64,000 nucleotides of DNA, from NCBI RefSeq assembly GCF_000317555.1, contig NC_019745.1, positions 1,178,001 to 1,242,000 of the forward strand. The letters run 5' to 3'. The DNA is from Gloeocapsa sp. PCC 7428 (GTDB lineage: Bacteria; Cyanobacteriota; Cyanobacteriia; Cyanobacteriales; Chroococcidiopsidaceae). Every line of letters begins with the position of its first letter. Within the stretch, counting starts at the first letter, position 1. Below are positions 1 to 9,956 of the stretch, piece after piece. The notes beneath the pieces are model-generated. The model worked only from the letters and a program-made list of their open reading frames with translations. It was not told where the DNA came from and made no database searches. Made by a program: the position numbers and the translations under genes.

Positions 1-1076
1 GCTTGTGCTGCCTCGTGTTCGGATAAAGTCCGACTAAAGACGTGCGTACCATCGTACCGAGCAACAAAGTAAAGATAAGGAGTATCTTCAGGGTTGAGTG
101 TTGCTTGAAGACTTGCAATTCCAGGGCTAGCGATTGGTGTTGGTGGTAATCCAGGATTAATGTATGTATTGTAAGGAGAAGGTGTATTCACCTGAGCGAG
201 CGTCAAGGGCTGATCGGCAGTTTGACGAATACCCAAGCCATACTCCACAGTAGGATCAGCGCCTAAAGGTAATCCTTCCTCTAACCGACGTACAAATACT
301 CCGGCGATTGTTTGGCGTTCGTTTGCTACGACGGCTTCTTTTTCAACTATACTTGCAAGCGTTACCCATTCACGAAGGTCAAGTTGTGTTTGATTGCGTT
401 GTTGTTCATACAAAGGTAGTGCTAATTGTTCAAAGCGCTGCAACATTTGATTAACCACAGCTTGCGCTGTAATTTGGTCGCCGTTTAACTTATAGGTATC
501 TGGATACAAAAAGCCTTCGAGGTGGGGTAAATCCGCAGGTAGCCAAGGGTATTTACTGCGGTCAACCGTACTCGCTGCGGCGATAAACTCTGTGGCAGGA
601 AAGAATCCTTGCGCTTCAAAGTACGTTGCCATTTGCTGTATCGACCAGCCTTCGGGAATTGTAAAGCTCAACTCGATCACTTTGCCCTGCCAAATTTGCC
701 TAGCGATCGCTTCAAGCGACTGTGTTCGTGACAACGCATAAGTTCCTGCTTTAAACTCGCCGTCTGGATCTTGCCACTTCAACCAGCGCGCCCATAAGTC
801 CCATGCTCTTGCAGAGCGGATCAGCCCTGCGGCTTCTAAATCGCGCCCAATTTGCTGCGTTGCTGTACCTTGAGGAATTTGAAACTTGACAATTTGAGCT
901 TCAGGAATTTCTGGTACAGCGGATGCTTCCATTAATTGCGGTGGCGAACTTATGGAATTCCACCAGTTTTTACCTGCCAAAATACCTAATCCTAATGCCA
1001 GCGGCAGACCTAAAATGAGCGACCACTTAAATACTTTTTGCACCACTTTTCTTGCTAATTGAACTTTAGCTTTCAA
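1..1076 (-). CDS. mltG: Endolytic murein transglycosylase MltG (3' part outside window)
   Basis: Read on the reverse strand, this open frame runs off the left edge (about 358 codons visible). It starts with a basic stretch and one membrane segment (about residues 17-35), then the YceG/MltG fold. The catalytic glutamate lies in the motif ASIVEKEA, coded near base 340. MltG is an inner-membrane enzyme that cleaves nascent glycan strands and ends their elongation. It is the last visible member of the leftward run GNAT-ruvX-DUF3727-mltG, 56 bases after DUF3727. There is no ATG near the expected N-terminus; I chose the TTG at 1076, and a TTG at 1103 in the same frame is possible. Family call is firm, start is not. 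Confidence 0.88.
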   Translation of the reverse strand, partial: MKAKVQLARKVVQKVFKWSLILGLPLALGLGILAGKNWWNSISSPPQLMEASAVPEIPEAQIVKFQIPQGTATQQIGRDLEAAGLIRSARAWDLWARWLKWQDPDGEFKAGTYALSRTQSLEAIARQIWQGKVIELSFTIPEGWSIQQMATYFEAQGFFPATEFIAAASTVDRSKYPWLPADLPHLEGFLYPDTYKLNGDQITAQAVVNQMLQRFEQLALPLYEQQRNQTQLDLREWVTLASIVEKEAVVANERQTIAGVFVRRLEEGLPLGADPTVEYGLGIRQTADQPLTLAQVNTPSPYNTYINPGLPPTPIASPGIASLQATLNPEDTPYLYFVARYDGTHVFSRTLSEHEAAQ

Positions 1077-1132
1077 TAGCCTGGGATCTAGCAGAAGATG
1101 CAATACCGTTGATGCCCACGCTTATTTTTTTA

Positions 1133-1705
1133 CTATTCCATTTCATCGAATAGCTGTTCTTCTAACTGTGGTTGGACTTTGCGAAACTCCTCAGGAGAAA
1201 GTAGCTCTGGTTTTCCGCTACCATTTGCTCTTGCGAAAAATAATAGTGGATCTAAGGGAGTGTATACCGCGTATTCTTGCTCTTCGTGGTAGAAACTTGC
1301 TAATAACTGTAATTGTTCGGGTTCTAGCTCGGTGCCGTCTTCCTCAATTTCCAGCGTAAATAATTCAGTTTCTTCAACAGGTGGTAATTCACCCGCAACA
1401 GTCAAAGCAAACGCGGTGTGCTTTAAGACTAAATTCTGCTCAGCGAGGACAGCTTCGGCTGTGCCGAAAATTCTGTCGATAGTTTCTTCGTCTTCGACAG
1501 GAACAGCTTCTTCTTCCTCGCCGTCACCTTGCCAAGCGAAAATTTCTACCGCAGAGTCTACGGGAAGTAGCAATAGATACTCTTGATTGTCTACGTAAAG
1601 CGATCGCTCTACATAACAAGTTAGTTCGCGTCCTGCTTCATCCGTCAGCGTGACGGAGCTAGCATGGGATTGCTCATTATCTTCAGAAAATTCAGATGGA
1701 AACAT
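1133..1705 (-). CDS. DUF3727 family protein (DUF1292/YrzB-like)
   Basis: A 190-residue very acidic protein without signal peptide or membrane segment. It shows two similar beta-rich halves, each with a 'D..GREL.CYVE' or 'EEDGTELE' type strand followed by a YLLLLPVD or YAVYTPLD strand, which is the DUF1292/DUF3727 pattern. Function is unknown. Context is informative: in Firmicutes a DUF1292 gene (yrzB) lies between ruvX and mltG, and the same order holds here, so it is probably the cyanobacterial counterpart. It sits 224 bases after ruvX and 56 before mltG. ATG start. Confidence 0.8.
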   Translation of the reverse strand: MFPSEFSEDNEQSHASSVTLTDEAGRELTCYVERSLYVDNQEYLLLLPVDSAVEIFAWQGDGEEEEAVPVEDEETIDRIFGTAEAVLAEQNLVLKHTAFALTVAGELPPVEETELFTLEIEEDGTELEPEQLQLLASFYHEEQEYAVYTPLDPLLFFARANGSGKPELLSPEEFRKVQPQLEEQLFDEME

Positions 1706-1929
1706 AGCCGATAGTAAGAACCGTCAACTTATCTGACAAGGACGTCGGTAATTTACTTACCTACACTAGAAAACTACCTATGGATGAACTCTTTTAGGCA
1801 GTGTTGGTTAGCTTTCAGAATATCACGCTGGTGTGACTAACCTCCTAATATTACAGGCTTTTTGCTAATCAGCAGCAAATCAATTTAAAAATGTGATTTG
1901 TATCAAGTTTGGTCATGCTAAACCCCTAC

Positions 1930-2427
1930 CTACGTACGGCGTTCATCTAACCATTGCTGCAAAATCAAAGCTGCTGCTTTACGGTCAATAAGTCCTTTGT
2001 TGCGCGACGGCGAAATATTTTGTGCTTGTAGTAATTGTTCGGCTTGAAATGAAGTCAATCGCTCATCGATATATTCCAACGGCAATTGCAAAGCCTGAGC
2101 ATATCTACTCGCTAATTTTTGTATTTCTTGTGCTTGTTTACCTAAAGAACCATCCATTGAATAAGGTAAACCAACAACTAATACTTGAACACGACGCTCT
2201 TGAACAAGCGACTTGAGTTGTGCCAAGTCCAAATCAAAAGATTTGCGCTCGATGGTTGTTAGTCCTGAAGCAATTAAACCTGTGCCATCGCATCCGGCGA
2301 CACCAATTCGTTTACGACCGATATCTAATCCTAGCGCGGAAATAAAGCGTCGTCTGCTTATGTTTTCCATCGCACTATCCACAGTTTGACGGTTGCTAGT
2401 GACATGTAAATGACTAGCTTCTGACAT
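1930..2427 (-). CDS. ruvX: Holliday junction resolvase-like / pre-16S rRNA nuclease RuvX (YqgF)
   Basis: 165 residues with the RNase H-like YqgF motifs in order: ALGLDIGRKRIGVA (first acidic strand), LVVGLPYSMDG, and YIDERLTSFQAE (second acidic site), then a C-terminal D..AA..ILQ.WL helix. The family processes the 5' end of 16S rRNA in E. coli and is also called a putative Holliday resolvase. The first ~30 residues precede the usual family start; ATG at 2370 (residue 20) would give a more typical length. It begins 3 bases after the GNAT gene stops, so the two are almost certainly cotranscribed. Confidence 0.93.
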   Translation of the reverse strand: MSEASHLHVTSNRQTVDSAMENISRRRFISALGLDIGRKRIGVAGCDGTGLIASGLTTIERKSFDLDLAQLKSLVQERRVQVLVVGLPYSMDGSLGKQAQEIQKLASRYAQALQLPLEYIDERLTSFQAEQLLQAQNISPSRNKGLIDRKAAALILQQWLDERRT

Positions 2428-2430
2428 TAT

Positions 2431-3699
2431 TTACTTTTCTACCTCGTCGTCTAGCTGATGTTGCAACGAATCTTCTTCGTGACTACTTGTTGCGTGCGTT
2501 GCATCTGACACATTAAACTGATTGGCAAAATGCGCTTGTGAATTCATTTTGAGCTTTAATGGAGTGTCTGGCAGCCAAGACATACCACCAGGTACAGGTT
2601 TCCGCGCTGGCTGTAAGCCTTGGAGGACTTCAGGCCATTGTAGACCTTCTAAAGATGCGAATTTAGACTCACGAATTTTGTGCCAGACAGAGCGTGACAT
2701 CATTAATGTATGTTCTACACGCTTGGCTCCAATTTGCTCTAGATATTCTTCGCGTTCTGGTTGGTAATCTGCCGAAGCGAGTTGTAAAGACTGAGGTGGT
2801 AAGTCTTGAACAATACGCGCTAGTTGAGATAATAATTCTGGATACAGCCAAGTATACGCAGGATGTACTGTTAAAGTCGCAACGTGCGGCTTTTCATTCT
2901 TGCGGCACATCCGTAACTGAAAATAACCAATTGCTGCTTTGCGTTGCGGTTCAAATACATAACCGCTCACAACCTCAGTTTTACTCCGCCATTGCCTTAG
3001 CCCTTCAATTAGTGCGCCGAGAAGACTTGTTTTAAAGTCGTGAATCTCGCGGTCAAACACTTGACGGACTAAAGGTGGCATCGATGCGGTATCTAATTGA
3101 TAGAGCAACTGGGCGTCTGCATTGCTAACAGGGAGCAAGTTTGGTAAATCAGGTTCTCTCGCGGCTAATTCTTGTAATAAGCTTGGCTCGATTTCCCAGT
3201 ATGTCATCTGTGCCAAGGTTTGAAACCCATTTTGACGATAAAGCGCCAAGGTTTCTTTGTCGTTGACATTAACTTCTAGTAGCCACGTGCGAGCTTCACC
3301 AATTGCTTCAAAACAGTAGCGCAAAAGCTGCGAACCAATTCCTTGAGTACGGGCTTTCGCATCCACAGCTACTTGCTGAACTTTCCACGTGCTACGCGTA
3401 CGGTTAAAAGGTGCAACTTGGATCATACCTTGCACCTGGCGGTATTGCTCAGCTACATAGATGCAGAAGCGGTACTGTAGCGGATTAGGAAAAAGGCTTA
3501 AACACTTGAGCAGTCCAAACCAACGACGCAGTGGGCTGAAGTGCGATCGCATAGCGTTTTTGGCGGTGCTTGATTGTTCCGCCTCGAAGGATTCAGCACT
3601 TAGGCGTTCAATACCCTCCAGATCTCGGTATTGAACGGGTCTTATGACTAGGCTTTGATTTTGAGGAGGCATGGAAGTCATATTAGATCGGGCCGCCAT
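2431..3699 (-). CDS. GNAT family N-acetyltransferase with C-terminal extension
   Basis: 422 residues. The N-terminal half (about 18-170) is a GNAT acetyltransferase domain: the acetyl-CoA loop is seen as QQVAVDAKARTQGIGSQLL, followed by a VNVNDKETLALYRQNGF strand-helix typical of the fold. The remaining ~250 residues look like a second, degenerate GNAT-like half with no clear acetyl-CoA loop, then a low-complexity acidic tail. Substrate unknown. It heads the ruvX operon with a 3-base spacing. ATG at 3699 is used; the ATG codons at 3681 and 3672 are alternatives nearer the conserved start. Confidence 0.82.
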   Translation of the reverse strand: MAARSNMTSMPPQNQSLVIRPVQYRDLEGIERLSAESFEAEQSSTAKNAMRSHFSPLRRWFGLLKCLSLFPNPLQYRFCIYVAEQYRQVQGMIQVAPFNRTRSTWKVQQVAVDAKARTQGIGSQLLRYCFEAIGEARTWLLEVNVNDKETLALYRQNGFQTLAQMTYWEIEPSLLQELAAREPDLPNLLPVSNADAQLLYQLDTASMPPLVRQVFDREIHDFKTSLLGALIEGLRQWRSKTEVVSGYVFEPQRKAAIGYFQLRMCRKNEKPHVATLTVHPAYTWLYPELLSQLARIVQDLPPQSLQLASADYQPEREEYLEQIGAKRVEHTLMMSRSVWHKIRESKFASLEGLQWPEVLQGLQPARKPVPGGMSWLPDTPLKLKMNSQAHFANQFNVSDATHATSSHEEDSLQHQLDDEVEK

Positions 3700-3880
3700 T
3701 CAGCCTGAAGTTAAAAGGTGTCGCTGCAATTATCTTAACGGCAAAAGCTCGGCGATCGCTGTTCTGCTTAAGTACGGATTTCTGGCTTTTCCGAATTTAA
3801 ACGCCGCAAGACCTTACGGAAATTGATTTTCAGCTTTAAATATCTGACAAAATTTTCTCAACATATCTCTAAAATATACC

Positions 3881-3923
3881 AATATATAAAAGACCTTAGC
3901 ACTTAGTAGGTGTGTTAAGGTCT
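3881..3923 (-). terminator. Rho-independent terminator of the small gene at 3989-4195
   Basis: Left arm 3891-3902 pairs with right arm 3912-3923 over 12 positions, with one G-U wobble and a 9-base loop. On the reverse strand the stem is followed by TTTT and an AT-rich run. It lies 65 bases past the stop of the 68-codon gene and serves that gene's direction. Confidence 0.75.
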
Positions 3924-3988
3924 GGTATCTTGATTATGAATCTACACAATCGCCCGCTGCGCTTGATGATATAACAGCGGCACGACAC

Positions 3989-4195
3989 TTACGATATTGC
4001 CTGGCGAGAAATAAATTTTTCAATCGTTGCTTGTGTTTGATGGAGTAGATGTTCGCGGCTGTCAATTACCTTGGGGTTGAGGTTAGGAACTAAATTCCGA
4101 GCTTGTAAAGTCATATGAAGCTGAAGATGTGCTACATACTCGCTGAAATCCTCACGCACTGAATATTGTTTTAGCTCCTTTGATTGCATTGCCAC
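3989..4195 (-). CDS. Small unknown protein, 68 residues
   Basis: I do not recognise this family. The protein is soluble and probably helical, with a middle stretch HLQLHMTLQARNLVPNL and a final HQTQATIEKFISRQ helix. I accept it as a gene for three reasons visible in the DNA. A GTG start at 4195 has an AAAGGAG ribosome site with 6-base spacing. A strong terminator hairpin follows downstream. There is no competing frame. An ATG two codons in is the alternative start. It stands alone between two gaps of nearly 300 bases, so it is a single-gene unit. Confidence 0.62.
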   Translation of the reverse strand: MAMQSKELKQYSVREDFSEYVAHLQLHMTLQARNLVPNLNPKVIDSREHLLHQTQATIEKFISRQAIS

Positions 4196-4490
4196 GGTGT
4201 TCTCCTTTACTAGTCCTGTGCGGGTTAATCCACATCCGAAATTATCACGTGCGGCTTCACCATTGTCTCATTTTGCAATGAAGTGTAATGCTTAATCCGG
4301 CATTTTATTAAAAAATGTTACAGAATCGCGGATAATAGAATCAAGATTAGGAAAGGTAGAGAAAATATAACTCCTAAAGAACTTCTGAATATACGTCTTA
4401 GCGCTTAAGCTTTGATCCATCTTTTGGTCAAGGAACATCGGCTACAAATATGCGATCCTTATTACAATAGGGAGTTGCACTTTCAACTTA

Positions 4491-5198
4491 ATGATTTTAT
4501 TCGGTGGAGATCCGCACGGTGATTTTAGATCTGTGATTCAGGCAGTCAAAACATATTCTCCGCAAGCAGTCGTGTTGCTAGGTGATTTTGACTTAGAGCG
4601 ATCGCTAGATGAAGAATTAGCTGCCATCCTGAATAAAACCGAAATTTGGTTCATCCACGGTAATCACGACGCGGATCAAGACCGTTGGTACGACAATTTA
4701 TTTTCATCAAAATTAGCGCACCGTAATTTACACGGTCGCGTTGTTAAGATCGCTGGCGTGCGTATCGCTGGATTGGGCGGCGTGTTTCGCGCGAAAATCT
4801 GGCGTCCTCCTGCTGCACCACGATTTCCTAGTCCGAACGACCTGTTGTCGATCTGCGGTAAAGGCGAACGTTGGCGTGGTGGCATTCCGCGTAAACATCA
4901 TGCGAGTATTTTTTGGCAACACTATGCAGCGCTTTGGCATCAGCAAGCAGATATTTTAGTGACGCATGAAGCACCTTCGTGCCATCGCTACGGTTTTAAA
5001 GAACTTGATGACCTGGCTGTATCACTAGGAGTCAAAGCTGTCTTTCACGGTCATCATCACGAACATTACACAAAAGCAATCGGTAACGGCAAGATTATCG
5101 TACATGGTGTTGCTAAAGCTGGAATATGCGATCAAGAGGGAAAAGTCCTCATCCCTGGTCAATCAGATGCATACATTAAGCAAAAAGTCAATAGTTAG
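4491..5198 (+). CDS. Calcineurin-like metallophosphoesterase
   Basis: 235 residues with the full metallophosphoesterase motif set: GDPHGDF (D-x-H) at the N-terminus, [22 protein letters not shown], and HGHHHEHY near residue 185. These ligate the two-metal centre. Members cleave phosphomono- or diesters; the substrate here is unknown. The protein looks cytosolic. It is convergent with mutS and the two stops overlap by 4 bases. The gap before it (4196-4490) has no recognisable site. Confidence 0.9.
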   Translation: MILFGGDPHGDFRSVIQAVKTYSPQAVVLLGDFDLERSLDEELAAILNKTEIWFIHGNHDADQDRWYDNLFSSKLAHRNLHGRVVKIAGVRIAGLGGVFRAKIWRPPAAPRFPSPNDLLSICGKGERWRGGIPRKHHASIFWQHYAALWHQQADILVTHEAPSCHRYGFKELDDLAVSLGVKAVFHGHHHEHYTKAIGNGKIIVHGVAKAGICDQEGKVLIPGQSDAYIKQKVNS

Positions 5199-7813
5199 TT
5201 TGCCTTTATGATAGGGCGTTCTACAGCAATTCCTTCACGCAGTCCCACAGCAATTTTACTGTGCTTTTCAATTTGTCCCATTACTTGCTTGGCACGTTGA
5301 ATCACGACAGTTGGCAATCCGGCTAAGCGTCCGGCTTCAATACCATAGGATTTATCCGCACCCCCTGGCTGGACTTGATGTAAAAAGATAATTTGGTCGG
5401 GTAATTCTTTCACAGTGACTTGGTAGTTAGCTACGTTCGTCAAAATTGAAGCAAGTTCGTTTAACTCGTGGTAGTGTGTTGCAAAGATTGTCCGCGCTTG
5501 AATTTCAGTTGCTAAATATTCTGCTACCGCCCAAGCAATCGAAAGACCATCAAACGTTGCTGTACCTCTACCAATTTCATCTAACAGCACAAGCGATCGC
5601 CGCGTGGCATGATTGAGAATATTTGCAGTTTCGTTCATCTCAACCATGAACGTTGATTGACCTGTTGCTAAGTCGTCTACTGCACCGACGCGCGTAAAGA
5701 TGCGATCGCAAATTCCTAACCGTGCAGAACTTGCGGGAACAAAACTTCCCACCTGCGCCATTAACTGAATTAATCCTACTTGACGCAAATAACAGCTTTT
5801 GCCACTGGCGTTTGGTCCAGTGAGAATAATGAGATCGGGGGATTGATCGTCGCTACTACCCAAAAACGTAGAATTGGGGACAAAAAATCCCGCAGGCAAA
5901 GATTGTTCGACGACAGGGTGACGCCCATCGACAATATGAATTTCTCGCCCTTCCACCATTTCTGGACGGCAGTAACCTTGATAAACTGCTACTTCAGCTA
6001 AACCACATAGCACATCTGCGGCCGCTACCGCACGCGATATGTTGCGAATCAATTCTGCGTGTTCGGCAACTTCACTGCGTAATTGGGCAAAAACTTCATA
6101 CTCTAAGCGATTTAAATCGTCTCTAGCGTTGAGAATGCGGCTTTCACGTTCTTTCAACTCAGGAGTAATATAGCGTTCTTCGTTCGTTAAGGTTTGCTTG
6201 CGGATGTAATGCTGAGGAACTTGATCGGCTTTACTGCGAGAAATACTGATGTAATAACCAAACGTTTTGTTGTAACCTACTTTTAGTGTGGGAATTTCTG
6301 TCTTAAGGCGTTCCTCGACTTCCAAATTCGCGATCCACTGCTGATCCGCTTCTACGGTAGTGCGTCTTTCATCGAGTTGTGAGTGAACACCAGGGCGAAT
6401 CAAGCCACCTTCCGAAAGGAGAATCGGTGGTGATTCAACAAGATAATTGCGGAGTTTTGCGGCTAATTCTTCTAATACAGCAGGGACTTTTTGCAACGCC
6501 CGTAGGTAAGGCGATCTTGCTGTTTCTACAATCCGCGCGATTTCGGGAAGCCTGGCTAACGAATCTGCTAAAGCGACAAGGTCTCTTGCATTTGCACTGC
6601 CAGAACCTGCACGACCTGTTAATCTTTCTAAGTCATAAATTTGTCGCAAACAACTGCGTAAATCTTGCCGTAGCGAACTATCTTCGATTAATTCCTCAAT
6701 TGTGTCTTGTCGGGCGTGAATGCCCTTGATATCAATCAGTGGTTGCAAAAACCAACGACGCAAAGCGCGTCCACCCATTGCGGTACTTGTACGGTCTAAT
6801 GCCCACAGCAACGAACCATGAAACGTCCCATCGCGTACTGTTTGCGTAATTTCTAAATTGCGCCGACTTTGGTGATCCAGTATCAAGTAATCGCTAATCG
6901 TGTATGTGCGTAAAGCTTGTAACGCGATCGGGTTTTCTTTTTGCGTTTCTTCTAGATACTGCAACAACCCACCCGCAGCCCTTACTGCAAGCGGAAGATG
7001 TTCGCAACCTAATCCTTCCAGCGATCGCACGCGAAATTTTTGAATTAAGCGTTGTCGCGCTTCTGATTGCGTAAACGCCGTATGCGATCGCAAGGCGTAG
7101 CAAAATGCAGGTGGTAAACACGCTGGTAAATGCTCGGAAGTTTCTCCAGGACGTAGTAAACTGCCTAAATCTGGCGCATTTGTCGGAACTAAAACCTCTG
7201 AAGGTTGCAACCGCATTAATTCCTGCGTCAGTTGCTCTAAATTACTTTCTTGCGTTGTCAAAAACTCGCCAGTAGAAATATCTGCATACGCTAACCCCCA
7301 GTGATTACCCGCAATGACAACTGCTGCTAAAAAGTTATTGCGTCGTGCTTGCAGCATTCCGTCATCTAGAAGTGTTCCTGGAGTGAGTACCCGCGTCACT
7401 TCTCGGCGCACTTGACGATGTTGGGCGGCGGCGATTTCTGCATCTTCAACTTGGTCGCAAATTGCGATCGCATACCCCTTTTCAACTAGCATTGCACAAT
7501 ACCGCTCTAATGCATGATGCGGTACTCCTGTCATGGGTACGCGCCCAATTTCCTTTCCTCCCTCTTTACTTGTCAGCACCAGTTCTAATTCTCGCGACAC
7601 TGTCAGCGCATCGAGAAAGAAGGTTTCAAAAAAGTCTCCGCATCGATAAAGTAGTATAGTATTCGGATATTGCTCTTTCACTTGCACAAAGTGCTGGTAC
7701 ATCGGTGAAAGTTTGGTGATATCCAGTTTCCGATAGTCCGCATTACGCAGCATCGGCTTGCCATCAAGTTCCGTGGAAGTAGATGCAGAGGAGGAATTGT
7801 TCATCGCAGTCAA
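5195..7813 (-). CDS. mutS: DNA mismatch repair protein MutS
   Basis: 872 residues, normal for MutS1. The N-terminal mismatch-contact motif is CGDFFETFF (Phe-x-Glu), followed by connector, lever and clamp domains. The ATPase has Walker [10 protein letters not shown], the MutS-typical STFMVEM, Walker [17 protein letters not shown] and FATHYHEL. A helix-turn-helix dimerisation tail follows ([12 protein letters not shown]). It binds mispairs and, with MutL, starts repair. The ATG at 7813 or the one at 7804 could be used. Its promoter must lie in the 429-base gap it shares with the divergent EamA gene. Confidence 0.97.
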   Translation of the reverse strand: MTAMNNSSSASTSTELDGKPMLRNADYRKLDITKLSPMYQHFVQVKEQYPNTILLYRCGDFFETFFLDALTVSRELELVLTSKEGGKEIGRVPMTGVPHHALERYCAMLVEKGYAIAICDQVEDAEIAAAQHRQVRREVTRVLTPGTLLDDGMLQARRNNFLAAVVIAGNHWGLAYADISTGEFLTTQESNLEQLTQELMRLQPSEVLVPTNAPDLGSLLRPGETSEHLPACLPPAFCYALRSHTAFTQSEARQRLIQKFRVRSLEGLGCEHLPLAVRAAGGLLQYLEETQKENPIALQALRTYTISDYLILDHQSRRNLEITQTVRDGTFHGSLLWALDRTSTAMGGRALRRWFLQPLIDIKGIHARQDTIEELIEDSSLRQDLRSCLRQIYDLERLTGRAGSGSANARDLVALADSLARLPEIARIVETARSPYLRALQKVPAVLEELAAKLRNYLVESPPILLSEGGLIRPGVHSQLDERRTTVEADQQWIANLEVEERLKTEIPTLKVGYNKTFGYYISISRSKADQVPQHYIRKQTLTNEERYITPELKERESRILNARDDLNRLEYEVFAQLRSEVAEHAELIRNISRAVAAADVLCGLAEVAVYQGYCRPEMVEGREIHIVDGRHPVVEQSLPAGFFVPNSTFLGSSDDQSPDLIILTGPNASGKSCYLRQVGLIQLMAQVGSFVPASSARLGICDRIFTRVGAVDDLATGQSTFMVEMNETANILNHATRRSLVLLDEIGRGTATFDGLSIAWAVAEYLATEIQARTIFATHYHELNELASILTNVANYQVTVKELPDQIIFLHQVQPGGADKSYGIEAGRLAGLPTVVIQRAKQVMGQIEKHSKIAVGLREGIAVERPIIKAN

Positions 7814-8242
7814 TAATCAGTTATACGCCGTAGCCTTGTACTTAATTTACTGTAGATAGTTTATAAAATTTTTACTGATAGTTATCATAACGTAGGGCAG
7901 GATATTTAGTTATATCAGATAACTTATTTCCTACTACACTTCTTGATTAAATCATGCGGCTCTAAATTTTTACTGATGAATTATACTATAATTTTACTGA
8001 ATCTTAGTTCAACTCAATAAAAAATTAAAATAATATTTATATTTTGGAGAATATCTTTACAGTTTTTTTTCTTTTTGTCCTAGCTTAACGCCTTCGCTAA
8101 GCTAGCGCTGCGCTAACGAAAAACCCTGTGGAAAATATACTCTTTATGGTTCGTTTAAAACAATGACAATTTATAAAAACTGCTATCATTTTTCATGATT
8201 AATATAAATACTAATAAAGAATATAGGTATTAGGATTTAATA
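7814..8242. other. AT-rich divergent intergenic region (mutS / EamA)
   Basis: No gene seen in 429 bases. It should hold the promoters of both flanking genes; I cannot assign -35/-10 boxes with confidence. Near 8082-8118 a GC-richer palindromic cluster interrupts the AT-rich sequence: AGCTTA...TAAGCT arms followed directly by the near-perfect palindrome TAGCGCTGCGCTA. This looks like a short dispersed palindromic repeat. Confidence 0.6.
8082..8118. repeat. Short palindromic repeat cluster
   Basis: Two overlapping inverted repeats: AGCTTA (8082-8087) with TAAGCT (8098-8103), and TAGCGC (8103-8108) with GCGCTA (8110-8115) around a single T. Base composition differs sharply from the AT-rich flanks. 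Similar 'cttcgctaagc/gctgcgctaacg' words are common between genes in cyanobacteria. Confidence 0.45.
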
Positions 8243-9112
8243 TTGGTAGTTTATCTCAAATTAATATTAACAGCAGTAGTTTGGGGCGGTACATTTATTG
8301 CAGGAAGAGTCATTGTTCAAGATTTAGACCCTTTTTCTGCTGCATTCTGCCGTTTTGCTGTTTCTTCAATTTGTTTACTTTTTCTCACGCTCAAGCAAGA
8401 AGGACAGTTACCGCGTCTTCATCAAAAGCAACTCATACAAGTTATTTTACTAGGTATGACAGGGGTATTTGCCTACAATGCTTTCTTTTTTCTTGGCTTA
8501 CAAACCATTGCTGCTAGCCGCGCAGCGTTGATTGTCGCTTTAAACCCGACATTTATTGCGCTTGGTTCTGCCTTATTTTTCAAAGATAAACTTACAGCTT
8601 TTAAAATAATAGGAATTATTGTTTCTTTATTAGGAGCCGCTTTGGCAATTAGTAGAGGGAACGTAGTCAATATATTGGATGATAATCTAAGTATAGGAGA
8701 TCTATTTTTATTTGGTTGTGTCTTTAGCTGGGTTGCATATACGCTAATTGGTAAACTAGCCATGCAACAACTTTCGCCTTTAGTTGCTACTACTTATGCT
8801 TGTTTGATTGGCACTATTGCCTTATTTTTTCCTGCGTTATCAGAAGGAATCTTACAACATTTTTTTCAAATTAATTTCGTTACTTGGTTAGTGATTTGGT
8901 ATTTAGGTTTTTTAAGTTCGGCGCTGGGTTTTATTTGGTATTCTGAAGGCGTTAGAGTAATAGGTCCTGCTAAAGCGGCTATTTTTATTAATTTAGTACC
9001 AGTATCAGCAATTTTGCTAGCAGCAGTTTTATTACGAGAAGAAATTACTTTAAGTCTTCTAGCAGGTGGGATTTTAGTAGTAATGGGCGTATTTCTTACG
9101 AATAAAGCTTAA
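8243..9112 (+). CDS. EamA (DMT superfamily) transporter
   Basis: 289 residues made of ten hydrophobic helices in two EamA repeats (about 1-135 and 150-289). Diagnostic features are the N-terminal VWGGTFIAGR, the mid repeat ALNPTFIALGSALFFKDKL, and the second-repeat FINLVPVSAILLAAVLLREEIT. These are inner-membrane metabolite or drug exporters; the substrate is not predictable. The start is TTG at 8243, preceded by TAGGA; no ATG fits the conserved N-terminus. It is convergent with the Nudix gene, overlapping it by 17 bases. Confidence 0.9.
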   Translation: MVVYLKLILTAVVWGGTFIAGRVIVQDLDPFSAAFCRFAVSSICLLFLTLKQEGQLPRLHQKQLIQVILLGMTGVFAYNAFFFLGLQTIAASRAALIVALNPTFIALGSALFFKDKLTAFKIIGIIVSLLGAALAISRGNVVNILDDNLSIGDLFLFGCVFSWVAYTLIGKLAMQQLSPLVATTYACLIGTIALFFPALSEGILQHFFQINFVTWLVIWYLGFLSSALGFIWYSEGVRVIGPAKAAIFINLVPVSAILLAAVLLREEITLSLLAGGILVVMGVFLTNKA

Positions 9113-9530
9113 GCTCAATAAAGTCCAGTAAAATTTTTTGGTGAGGTGTGCCTAAAGGTTTAGTATCTTGAGCTTTTTTAGAGTAGCATTCACCTTGTAA
9201 AATTTGCTCAGGTGTTAATAAACCCAAATCCCACCCTTCATGAAGAACCAGTCGATCGAGTTCTACGGTTAAAGGCGCGTGATAAACATGACGTACAACG
9301 CTTGTATCACAATAGCAGCCGAATTTAGATATTGTAGGTGGAGTGTAGCTAATTTCTTCTTGAAGTTCTCGGACGATAGCAGTATCAGGAAGTTCTCCAG
9401 GTTCGATGTGACCGCCGAATAAACCCCAATGACCAGGATAGAGGATTCCAGGAATATCGTCGCGTAATTGCATGAGAAATTGATTTTGGCGATAGAGAAT
9501 GGCGATCGCAACACCAAATTGTTCACTCAT
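9096..9530 (-). CDS. Nudix hydrolase
   Basis: 144 residues. The Nudix box is clear: G-x5-E-x7-REL-x-EE at GHIEPGELPDTAIVRELQEE, but the glycine that normally ends the box is replaced (EEISY). Such enzymes hydrolyse nucleoside diphosphate-linked compounds, often in sanitising roles. The N-terminus SEQFGVAIAILYRQNQFLMQLR is the first strand pair. It starts 3 bases after the lipoprotein gene stops, so the pair is probably one transcript. Confidence 0.88.
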   Translation of the reverse strand: MSEQFGVAIAILYRQNQFLMQLRDDIPGILYPGHWGLFGGHIEPGELPDTAIVRELQEEISYTPPTISKFGCYCDTSVVRHVYHAPLTVELDRLVLHEGWDLGLLTPEQILQGECYSKKAQDTKPLGTPHQKILLDFIELKLYS

Positions 9531-9533
9531 CGA

Positions 9534-9956
9534 TCATTTCGCAGGGATACGTTCGATTTGGCGGTGTTCTTCGACATAAGCTTCACCAAAATCTTGTTCT
9601 GCAACGGGAATACTGTGATAGCGTAGCTTTCCTTCGATTAAGACGCGATCTTCAAGTTGAATATTGCGTTGATTCGTTAATACCCAAATTGTGCCACTAG
9701 CGTCTTCGACTTGGTAAGCTAGCCAATCGACTAAAGGAACCAGCGCCGCGACTCTACCCTGAACGTAAATCGTTTTGTCTTGATCGCGTGTTGGTTCGAT
9801 ATCAGCAATTTGGGAAACATCAACTCCAAAACCTACATTCATGCTGTTGAGTGCAGATGGTACGCTGCTACAGCCTAGTAAACTAGTCAGCAAGAGAGAA
9901 GGTAAAACGTAGAGAGGTTTGAGTTGTGGCGCGATCGCCTGACGAAGAAATTGCAT
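9534..9956 (-). CDS. Putative lipoprotein with OB-fold-like domain
   Basis: 140 residues from the ATG at 9956. The signal peptide ends in a lipobox LLTSLLGC, so the mature protein should be a membrane-anchored lipoprotein. The rest (about 55-135) reads as a small beta barrel: IYVQGRVAALVPLVDWLAYQ, GTIWVLTNQR, DRVLIEGKLRY, which resembles OB-fold nucleic acid/sugar-binding proteins. Function unknown. The frame stays open upstream to a TTG at 10052, but the extra 32 residues would put two hydrophobic stretches ahead of the lipobox, so I prefer the inner ATG. Upstream of the Nudix gene with a 3-base spacing. Confidence 0.68.
   Translation of the reverse strand: MQFLRQAIAPQLKPLYVLPSLLLTSLLGCSSVPSALNSMNVGFGVDVSQIADIEPTRDQDKTIYVQGRVAALVPLVDWLAYQVEDASGTIWVLTNQRNIQLEDRVLIEGKLRYHSIPVAEQDFGEAYVEEHRQIERIPAK

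Noticed and set aside
1706-1929. GGTTAG/CTAACC arms near 1809-1850 as a terminator
   Set aside because: Loop of about 30 bases and no T run in the ruvX direction.
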